Shown here: one piece after another, positions 53,220 to 62,500 of the stretch | How positions within the stretch are numbered: position 1 is the stretch's first letter | How the letters are laid out: the number at the start of each line of letters is the position of its first letter | The notes under the pieces: model-generated | Told to the model about the DNA's origin: nothing | What the model saw: only the letters and a program-made list of their open reading frames with translations | Database searches by the model: none | Made by a program: the position numbers and the translations under genes | NCBI GenBank assembly: GCA_003249955.1 | Contig: QKHS01000042.1 | Span: 62,001 to 126,000, forward strand | Origin: Bacteroidales bacterium | GTDB lineage: Bacteria; Bacteroidota; Bacteroidia; Bacteroidales; ML635J-15 | Direction: 5' to 3' | DNA: 64,000 nucleotides

Positions 53220-53227
53220 TATTTTTG
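53220..53227 (+). promoter_or_regulatory. -7 promoter box of the heptose kinase gene
   Basis: TATTTTTG matches TAnnTTTG exactly and lies 17 nt before the ATG at 53245, so the leader is only about 10 nt. Confidence 0.5.
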
Positions 53228-53244
53228 CGATTGATTTAAACGAC

Positions 53245-54237
53245 ATGGACCTGGACAAAAAAAATATACAAAATTATTTTAAGTCTTTTTCTCAAAAAAA
53301 AGTTCTTATTATCGGTGACGTAATGGTTGATTCCTATATGTTGGGAAAAGTAAACCGTATTTCCCCCGAGGCTCCTATTCCGGTAGTGTCTGTAACAGGA
53401 CGCGACTACAGATTGGGCGGAGCTGCAAATGTAGCTTTAAACATTGCCGCGCTTGGCGCAGAAGCAATTTTATGTTCGGTTACCGGAGATGACGAATCGG
53501 GACTGGTTTTTGAAAAACTGCTGGAAAAGGAAAACCTGAGTAAAGAAGGAATAATTAAAGATAATTCCCGCCGTACAACTGTAAAAACCAGAATAATAAG
53601 CAGCGGACAACATCTGCTTAGGGTTGATGAAGAAGATTCTTTCATGCTCGCGGAAATTGTTGAAACAGCGTTGATCAGAAAAGTTTTTTCTATAATCGAC
53701 AACAGATCAATAGATCTGATTGTTTTTGAGGATTATGATAAAGGAGTTATTTCGGAAAAATTAATCAGGGAAATTACAACCAAAGCCAATCAAAAAGGAA
53801 TAATTACTACTGTAGATCCGAAAAAAAGAAATTTCCACTTTTACAATCATACAACCCTGTTTAAACCAAATCTTAAAGAATTCGGAGAGGGACTTAAAAC
53901 CGATATTGACAAAAATGATATTGACAAATTAAAGTTACTGGCAAACTCATATATTGAAAAAACCGATATTAAAATATTGCTTCTGACTTTGTCCGAAAAG
54001 GGAATTTTGATAGCTGACGGAAAACAAACTCACCATTTTCCTGCCATTATCAGGGATATTTCTGATGTCTCAGGTGCCGGAGATACTGTTATAAGTGTAG
54101 CAGGCTTATTGTTATCTTGCGGAGCTTCATTAAGTGAGATTGCACAAATATCAAATATTGCCGGAGGCCTTGTTTGCGAAAAAACGGGCGTGGTTCCTAT
54201 AGATATAAACGAACTGCTGAAAGAATCGGTCCAATAA
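53245..54237 (+). CDS. rfaE1: D-glycero-beta-D-manno-heptose-7-phosphate kinase (RfaE1/HldE N-domain type)
   Basis: 330-residue PfkB-family sugar kinase. The segment GDVMVDSYMLGKVNRISPEAPI is diagnostic for the heptose kinase, followed by RLGGAANVALNIAALGA, TVDPKKRN and the catalytic DVSGAGDTVISVAG. The second HldE domain (nucleotidyltransferase) is absent, so that activity must come from another gene. It makes ADP-heptose precursors for LPS, and ADP-heptose might feed the family-9 glycosyltransferase at 29964. It ends 1 nt before the acyltransferase start. Confidence 0.9.
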   Translation: MDLDKKNIQNYFKSFSQKKVLIIGDVMVDSYMLGKVNRISPEAPIPVVSVTGRDYRLGGAANVALNIAALGAEAILCSVTGDDESGLVFEKLLEKENLSKEGIIKDNSRRTTVKTRIISSGQHLLRVDEEDSFMLAEIVETALIRKVFSIIDNRSIDLIVFEDYDKGVISEKLIREITTKANQKGIITTVDPKKRNFHFYNHTTLFKPNLKEFGEGLKTDIDKNDIDKLKLLANSYIEKTDIKILLLTLSEKGILIADGKQTHHFPAIIRDISDVSGAGDTVISVAGLLLSCGASLSEIAQISNIAGGLVCEKTGVVPIDINELLKESVQ

Positions 54238-54238
54238 C

Positions 54239-55330
54239 TTGCTGAACATATTACCCGATATTGAAAAAAGAAACTTTGGCCTTGACTTGTTCAGACTATC
54301 TGCAATTTTAATAGTGGTTCTGGGTCATGGATTTCATTTTTTCGGATTAAAAAACTACATTTCGTATATTTCTGTTGACGGAGTCGATTTATTTTTTGTT
54401 TTAAGTGGCTTTCTGATTGGAAGAATACTTATAAAAATAAAATTTGATTCATATAAACAAGCCTTTAAAGAGATTTTAACGTTCCTGAAAAGGAGATGGT
54501 TAAGGACATTACCCAATTACTTTTTATTCCTTATTTTTAACATACTGATGCTCTGCGCCGGAATTTATGACGGGATTTTAAACATAAACACTCTGGCATA
54601 TTTCGCTTTCCTCCAAAATTTTAAAATCCCTCTCGACCTCATGTTCTGGGAATCATGGAGTCTGGCTGTAGAAGAATGGTTTTATCTTATTTTTCCGGTA
54701 CTGTTGATGGTAATGTATTGTATAGGAAGGCTGTTTAAAGTAAAAATAAATTTATTCCTCTGCTCTGTAATTTTATTCATCATAATTCCCCTGGTATTAA
54801 GAATCTCATTCTGTTCAAGTCAGGCTGCAAGCATAAATGCAGATCTTTTCATAAGAAAAATAGTAATTTACAGGCTGGACACTATCGCATGGGGACTGCT
54901 CACAGCCTTTCTTTTCTCCACACAACAAAAAATAATTTTAAAACATTCATTATTATTGTTTGTAATCGGGGTAAGCGGAATAACACTTATGAATAATGTT
55001 TTATGCTTTGACAACTTCATGTTTAATAATACTGTTTACTTCAGTCTTCAGTCACTGTTTATAGCTTGCTTAATCCCGCTGTTTTTCAAAACCGGAAATC
55101 CGGGAAAGCTTGTAAAAGGGGGGACTGCTTTTATTAGTCTGATTTCATATTCTATGTATCTTGTGCATTTGCCTGTATTATACCTTATAAAATTTACGGG
55201 ATTTGAATATACATACAGGCATGAAAAAATTCTTCTCATGCTGTTTTACCTGATAATTACAATATCAGTATCAGCAATAGTCTATAGTTTTTGGGAGAGA
55301 CCATTCTTAAGTCTCAGAGACAGAAAGTAA
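54239..55330 (+). CDS. Acyltransferase family 3 membrane protein (OatA/NodX-like)
   Basis: 363 residues with about ten membrane segments and the acyltransferase-3 layout: RNFGLDLFRLSAILIVVLGHGFHFFG with the catalytic-type His-Gly-His, FFVLSGFLIGR, SWSLAVEEWFYLIFP with a conserved Glu, and SMYLVHLPVL near the end. The start codon is TTG at 54239, 1 nt past the kinase stop; no closer ATG exists. It probably O-acylates a sugar of the envelope. It is convergent with the cytidylyltransferase gene (6 nt gap). Confidence 0.85.
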   Translation: MLNILPDIEKRNFGLDLFRLSAILIVVLGHGFHFFGLKNYISYISVDGVDLFFVLSGFLIGRILIKIKFDSYKQAFKEILTFLKRRWLRTLPNYFLFLIFNILMLCAGIYDGILNINTLAYFAFLQNFKIPLDLMFWESWSLAVEEWFYLIFPVLLMVMYCIGRLFKVKINLFLCSVILFIIIPLVLRISFCSSQAASINADLFIRKIVIYRLDTIAWGLLTAFLFSTQQKIILKHSLLLFVIGVSGITLMNNVLCFDNFMFNNTVYFSLQSLFIACLIPLFFKTGNPGKLVKGGTAFISLISYSMYLVHLPVLYLIKFTGFEYTYRHEKILLMLFYLIITISVSAIVYSFWERPFLSLRDRK

Positions 55331-55336
55331 TCAGTA

Positions 55337-56056
55337 TCAGCGTTTATTCTTCAGCAATTGTCTGAAATATTCGAGATCTTCAAAAAACGTTACTTTAATA
55401 TTACCTATATCCCCTTCAATTATTTTTATTTGCTCGTCAGGAAACACAAGATTAACTATGCTACAATCATCAGTATGCTTAAACCTGTTAACTTTTTCGA
55501 GCTTGTCATAAGCCCCGTAAATAACATCAAAATCAAATCCCTGAGGTGTCTGGGCCTTAAATAATCTGGAACGGTCGGGAATTGAATCCAGGGTTCCGTC
55601 TGAAGCTGATATGTATATTGTATCTGTGGTAGGAACGGCTACAGACACTGCCCTGTTTGTTTTAAGCTCCTGCAGCACAGATGATATAATTGCCTTATCT
55701 GTGTTAGGGCGTACAGCATCCTGAATAAGAACTTTTACATTTGAAGTATTATTTTCGAGACGCCCGATTTCTTTTAATCCGATAAATGAAGATTCTCCGC
55801 GGGTAGCCCCACCTTCAACTACGGAAATCACTTTACTGAATTTACCTCCAAGTGATATTTGTTTGGTTCGCTGTATATGCTCAGGATTGCTTACAACAAT
55901 AATCTTATCAACTGCCGGATGGTTATTAAAGTTCGTCAGGCAATAATCCAGAATAGTTTTACCGTAAACATCGGCAAACTGTTTAGGCATGTCATTCCCG
56001 AATCTGCTACCCGAACCACCGGAGAGTATAAGAGCATAAACAATCATATCAGACAT
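55337..56056 (-). CDS. IspD/TarI-family cytidylyltransferase
   Basis: 239 residues that join CTP to a phosphorylated polyol. The signature GGSGSRFGNDMPKQF is intact, as are LIQDAVRPNTD and AQTPQGFDFDVI and the KHTDDCSIV pocket. The middle, TTDTIYISASDGTLDSIPDRSRLF, and the tail IKIIEGDIGNIKVTFFEDL resemble TarI (ribitol-5-phosphate) more than a typical IspD (methylerythritol phosphate). An IspH gene is in this window, so the genome has a MEP pathway and this could still be its IspD. The product cannot be decided from sequence alone. Confidence 0.75.
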   Translation of the reverse strand: MSDMIVYALILSGGSGSRFGNDMPKQFADVYGKTILDYCLTNFNNHPAVDKIIVVSNPEHIQRTKQISLGGKFSKVISVVEGGATRGESSFIGLKEIGRLENNTSNVKVLIQDAVRPNTDKAIISSVLQELKTNRAVSVAVPTTDTIYISASDGTLDSIPDRSRLFKAQTPQGFDFDVIYGAYDKLEKVNRFKHTDDCSIVNLVFPDEQIKIIEGDIGNIKVTFFEDLEYFRQLLKNKR

Positions 56057-56073
56057 CTCAACATCTAATTAAA

Positions 56074-56098
56074 TAAAAAAAGCCCGTAAAAACGGGCT
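56074..56098 (-). terminator. Intrinsic terminator of gcvH
   Basis: On the minus strand, AGCCCGT(TTTT)ACGGGCT is followed by a run of seven T. It lies 12 nt past the gcvH stop codon. Confidence 0.85.
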
Positions 56099-56109
56099 AT
56101 ATAGAAAAA

Positions 56110-56490
56110 TTAATCTTTAGCGATTTCTGCATAAGCAGTTGCATCTAATAAAGCATCTGCATCAGCCGGGTTGTTCATTTTGATTTTGATTAACCATCCG
56201 TCTCCGAAACAATCTTTATTTACTAAAGCAGGGTCATCAATAATTGCCTGATTTACTTCGATTACTTCACCACCTACAGGCATATAAGAATCAGAAACTG
56301 TTTTTACAGCTTCAATTGTACCGAATGATTCGCCTTTGTCAAGGTTTTCACCTTCTGTTTCGATTTCGATAAACACGATATCACCAAGGTGTGTTGCAGC
56401 AAATTCAGTAATGCCAACATAAGCTTCATCGCCTTCAATACGTAACCATTCGTGTGATTCTGTGTACTTCAAATTGTTCGGAATATTCAT
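56110..56490 (-). CDS. gcvH: Glycine cleavage system H protein
   Basis: A 126-residue lipoyl carrier that moves the aminomethyl group between P, T and L proteins. The lipoylation Lys63 is in IEAVKTVSD, and the N-terminal YTESHEWLRIEGDEAYVGIT is typical. Its stop is followed by a terminator, and sprA lies just downstream in the genome order (upstream on the minus strand). The other glycine-cleavage genes are not in this window. Confidence 0.98.
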   Translation of the reverse strand: MNIPNNLKYTESHEWLRIEGDEAYVGITEFAATHLGDIVFIEIETEGENLDKGESFGTIEAVKTVSDSYMPVGGEVIEVNQAIIDDPALVNKDCFGDGWLIKIKMNNPADADALLDATAYAEIAKD

Positions 56491-56558
56491 TGCATCAAAA
56501 TTTATTAATTAATTTATAAGGTTAATAATTAAAACTTTCAAAATAAATATATTTTTTT

Positions 56559-59500
56559 CTAAGTTGCAAGAGTAAATCTCAGACTTACACCAAAATTTGT
56601 ATTGGATGTAGGGTAAGTTACGTTAAGAGTAGGTCTGTTAATTACCTGATCGTAGAACAGACGAAGGTTAAACCTGTTACTGAGAACATAATCAGCAGAT
56701 GTTTTTATCGTATATGTCAACTGCCCGGCTGTCGGTTGATTGAAACCTTCTTCAAGTTTACGGATAACAGTAAGAGTATTACGGATTGAGAAATCGAGTC
56801 TTATATTAAGGTCAGACTTAAAGTCTTTCTGGCGGCCATTGGTTTTAATTGTTATTTCAACATCTTTAAACCTATATCCTGTACCTACAATGTATTCGTC
56901 ATTTCTGAGTTCTGTAAGCTGATTATTACTAAAACTCATATTCAGATTTCTGTTTTTCTTTACCTCAACTTTCGCAATAAAACTATTGATCATTGTCATG
57001 TCAATAGAAATAAGCGGCGAGAATTGCTCAGTAATACTGATACCGTTAATCTGGTATTTCGAATAATAGTTTTCGAGTTCATCACGAATAGTGTTAAATC
57101 CGTCAACCTCGTCGTATTCATTTGATAATCTGGTCTGGTAGGAACCAATATTAAATGTGGAACGATAAACATGATTCAGATTAACTGTTCTGAAAATCTT
57201 TTTAAGTTTAGGAATTTTCCCGAGTCCGTCATAAGTTATCCTCCAGTTTGGCAAAGCACTTAATATAGACGGGAAAGTTTCGAGGCTTACAGTTTCAGCG
57301 CTCTTGTTGGTATATGCTGCAAGGAAAGCCGGAATAAGAACCTCCTGAGATGTTTTTCCATAACCGTCCGGGAACCCGTAAGTATCAACAAGAGACGGGT
57401 CATAATCAGGACGCTGTGATGCAAGTCTGGTAGCTATAATAATTCTGTTTTCGTCGAATGTTGTAAATGTTTCGGAAGAATAGTCGCCTTTATTCTTAAA
57501 CGGTTCAAACGCTGTACCCCAGGTAATTGTTGACATTGAGAAACTTCCGCTCTGAACAGGATTCATTTTCATAAATCCATCTGTTCCTGTTGTTTCGTCA
57601 TAACCATACCTGTAATACATGCTGCTGTTCTCGCTAAACGAATGGGTCATGGTAAGGTCTATTCTCAGGTCACGAACAGGTTCAACTGATGCTCTCACAT
57701 TCCAGTTACGGTTGTGAGTCTGCATAAATGCCTGAATATTGGTTGTGTCCTGTGTAATAATATTGTTGTTTGCTGCCCAATCACCAAAATCTCCGTCCTG
57801 CCAGCCTAAAACAAACGGGATAGTAGGGGTTCGGATTGCTGCAGATGGTCCGAACATTTCCGGATCTGCAACATAATTAGACATCCCCAGAATATAAGTT
57901 GATGGCATATAACCAGGCAGTAATGTTCCGTTTGTTTCGGTGAATCCGACAGAAATGTTCTTAACACTCATAAGAACAACAAGAGTATTATCGAAAATAA
58001 TCTTTGCTATTGATTCGGTTTTTTCACGTTTACCGGTAACAACAAACTGAACATCCTCAGCATCTGACGAAGGAATAAATTCAACTCTGTTCTCATCTAT
58101 AATCTTAGTCTCACCTTTTACTTCATTACCACCGGCATCTGTCGCTTTAACGGTAACATCTTCAGTTTTAAGTTTATGAGAAATTGTTTTACCTTTTTCT
58201 GCTTTTAATTTAGCCGCAGTGGATTCGAAAGTAACGGTTTCCATTTCCTTCTTCTTTGGCTTTCCTGTTTGTCTTCCGCGATACTTTTTGTTTACACTGT
58301 CAAAGTATTTAACCTTATTGTACAAACTCAGCAGATTAAACTGGGTGTTCAATGACATAGAGTTACCATTCTGCAATGTATTTCCAAGATTTATAGTATC
58401 GGCAGTTATAGGCCCTGCTGTCCAGTCATATGTTCCTGAATAACGGGCATTGGATGTAACCCAGTTAAGTATAGGTATTTTATTAATAGGTAAATTATAA
58501 GTAACATCCCACTGATGGTGGTATTGTGTATTTCTTCCGAAGTCTCTCAGATTATTCCATATTGTATCGCGTTTTTGATCATACAACGGATCTTCTTTGT
58601 AAAGCCTCCCCTGAGGTTCGTCAATTCTTGCATTGTTTGTTGCAGAAAAGTCAAACTTGAGGTTCTTGGAAAGATTATATTTAAAATCGTATTGGCGTAC
58701 CCACGTAAAGTCCTTGTTAACACTTACCGGCAATGCAAGTGATGAATTATAAACATTCCTTAACTGAATTTCGCCATACTGCCTGTTTAAATTTGTACGG
58801 AACGACAACTGGGAAGGGAGATAGTAAAAATTAAAGTCTTTAATAATCTGGAATGCTTTCTTATTAAATAGCTTAACCTTTTTAAACGGCTCTACAATCT
58901 TGGGAGTAGCGTTATAATTATAGAATACCGCTCCGGTATAAGTTTTATTTGTATTATAAATAGTATTTACATCCCGGCTGTATGTCTCGTTATAGCCATA
59001 GCTTACAGACCAGTTTGCAAGATCGTAAATCATAGGTTTACCCTTGGTTTTATTTACCTTAACATTGGTAAGGTTCATACTTTTACGCATAGTATAATCC
59101 TGAGAAATAAATCTTACACTATCTTTATACTCCTTGGTTAAAGTAGGATCTGAAAGCGTTACTTTCAAAGGGATATCAGGATCCAGCGGGTTATACTCCG
59201 GATTTGAAACATTCTCGGAATAACCTACATATAAAGGTATTCTGACATTTAACTTTTCGGGGAAGAACTTTCCTAATTCAAAATTAGATGAAATGTCATA
59301 TCTGTTTATTTCTTCTTTTTGTCTTTCACTTACTTTCTCATTGATTGCTCCGAATCCCGGTTTGCTTGTGCTTCCTGCCATTGTAACAGAACCAAAATCA
59401 GCAAGTTTGGCTGTGATTCTGGCATTTGCAGCCCAACCGCCTTTCTCATCAAAATCTGTTAAACGAAGCTCATTAACCCAGATTTCAGCACACTTCGGTT

Positions 59501-62500
59501 CACCGTCATCGCCATCGGAAGATGAAACTTTTTTAGGATTTCTTACCCCTATCATAACAGTCTGTACATTAGAAAGGTTAGGGTTACCCATCACGCTTAC
59601 TTTTCTGTCTCCGTCCATCATAGTGTAAAGTCTGGTCAAACTTACATTTATGTCCCCTGCACGTATTTTATCGTTACGGTTTTGTTTGACATCCTGTAAA
59701 AGTTCAAACTCAAGATCCAGATTATTATCTTCGGGCCAGACTATATATCTGTCCGGAGCCTGCTCATCAAGAGTCCCGTCATAATTACCGGCAGGAGTTA
59801 CCGACAGCGGAATCTCGTATTCGTAATAGTTGTTTTTATAATCAGTTCCCAAACGTACAAAAAGAGTTACATCTCCGTCTTCAACAGCAACCTCGTCAGG
59901 AAGAGATTCTGCATGAATAAACATTTTAAGTCTCAGATATTTTCTTACATCAAGACCTACATTTTTATAAACTGCACGTGCATCACCATCCTGCAAGCCA
60001 CAGACTTTAAGTGACATAGACTGCTCGTTCAACTGACGCAATTGTGGATTCATCGGGTCTATCTGACGGTTAATATCAGGAGGTAATATGTAATTAACCG
60101 GGGTCTTGGATGAATTTTCTTCAATATTTACAGCACTTACATCGAATGGAGTTTCTGCAAGTTCGTCAACAATATATTCTCCCGGCTGCATAAACGAAGC
60201 GTTATATTTTCGCCATTCGCCGCGAACAAGATCCAGTGTTGCAAAACGAAGAATTGTCGGATCTGCAAAACTGGTCATAAACATCCTCATAAACCGTACA
60301 GATTTAAAGTCCTGTATTGTCCCTATTTTCTTATCGTAATCATAGACCGGAATTTTAAACTGGTACCATGTAACTTTTGACTCCTCATCATTAGCAAAGC
60401 TTGCAGATGTTTCAACTTTATCTGTAATATAATTACGGCCTACTTCAAAGTCTTCTTTACGGATACTTATACGATACTGAAAATAATTTTCACTTTCACT
60501 CAGAGTATTATCCTTATTTATATCTTCCAGGTTAGGGGTTGTCTGAGCGCTTGTAGAGTAAGACTCCTCAGAATATTCTGCAGGTGGAGAATTCCCTTCA
60601 AGTCCGTTGAATTTTTTATATCTGTCAAGGATATTTTTATTTTCATCATCATAATCCTGTCCCCTGTAATGATGATAATCGTCGCCTGAAGGATCTTCAT
60701 ATGCTTTTTGGTATGCTTCAGAAGTAGTTCCAAAAGCAGCAGCAATATTTTCGAGATATGCATAACTACCACCGGCGCTAAAGAATGTTCTTTCGTTATC
60801 ATCACTCAACCCGTCAAGACCAACATCCTGAGCTACTCTTGAATCAGGATCATTATCAAAAGCACTTACCAGAGACTGCATCAGAGGAACAACACCCCAT
60901 GCTGTTGTATCGGTAGGATTATCTGTTTGTGGTGTAGGCAAACCATGTTCAAATGATTTACGACCGTCTTTAAGAATATCCTCGGAAACATCTCCAAGAT
61001 TAAAATAAAGATCCCCTCCGTCATTCAAAGAATCTTCCACAAACGGATCCATCAGCCAGAATTCGATATATTCAATATTTGCTTCTTCAAAATCTGTAGT
61101 CTGCAACTGACGCATTATACCACCCCATCTGTCCTGTGGATTAAGCAGGAAGCCGTTTTCGTCCAAACCGTAAACATCATAATTGTACGGGCCTCTTTCT
61201 CTGGGGTAATAAGCAAGGTTGAGAGCCACCATATTGGTAGGAATACCTGTAGTACTTTCACGGTTGGGGAACAATTCCTTTTCGTAAATTTCACGTACAT
61301 AATGGCTGGACTGATCTTCAACTGATACCGGCGAGGTACTGCGAAGCAGGTAAGGATCAATTACATACCATGCTAATTTTGCTCTGTTCATCCCGTATTC
61401 AAGATCATTTACCAATCCGCTCTCAGGAAACATAACAGAATCTCTGGGTGTGCTGGATAAAGTCCATGCTATCTGAGATTTGAGATCTATACTGGTTTTA
61501 GTCCCTTCGAAATCATCTATATATGCATTTCCTTCTTTGTCAATAGCTTTTGAATGCCCCGGAATAAGATGAGCAAATTCACCCGTAACTGTAATAGTTG
61601 ACATCTCCTTTGTTTCAAGGAATGGAAGGTAATCGATTGCTTTTGTCAGAAACGGAACATCTGCACGATAAGATGTATTTACACCCCAGATAGTATTGGA
61701 TATCGGCTCATCGCCTATACTTACTTTCTGAGTAAGTGGTTTTTCGGTCAGGTTTAATATTGTAGCCCCGATATTAAAATCTTTAGAAAATTCGTAGTTG
61801 AAATGTGAACCGATAAGGGTTTTTGTCTGAATATTAAACATCGAGTTACTCTCTAAGGAAATTTTTATCGGAGTACCTGATTCAAGAATACCTGCATTAA
61901 TAATTTTAACCCTGCCAAGATTGTAATCAACAGTATAGTCAACATTCTCAGTAAGTTTTACCGCACCGGCAGTGACAGAGACGCTACCTTCAGGAATGTT
62001 AATTGCATTAAGCGATATATCACTTCCTCCGGTAGATTTATATTTCCCCTCTAACTTGAATTTGTTTTTCTCCGCTATCTGACGTGCAGTACTTTGTGTA
62101 CTGTCATATAACTCCTGGAAAACATACTGATCTGCAATTTCATTAAGACTTATATCACCTCCGGTAATCTGGCTCTTAAGATGACTCCCGAAAGGTTCAC
62201 GTACCGGGAAAATAATACGGCCGTTACTTGCATTTACCGTTACAGATTCGATAAAGTCGAACAATCCGTCAGCATAAGGGTCTAACTGAGAATTAAGATT
62301 ATCAAGATTCATTACCTCAAGTAATCTCGTACTGTCAATTGCTCCTACAGGCAAAAAGTTAATTTCTGTTCCTGTTTTGTCATTGTTGTACATAATATCG
62401 AACCAGAAATCATCACTGCTAAGCTGATATGCTCCGATATTATAAATATTTTTCATCATAAGATCCCATGCCTTTAATTGCGGGGTAAATGATGTTCCTT

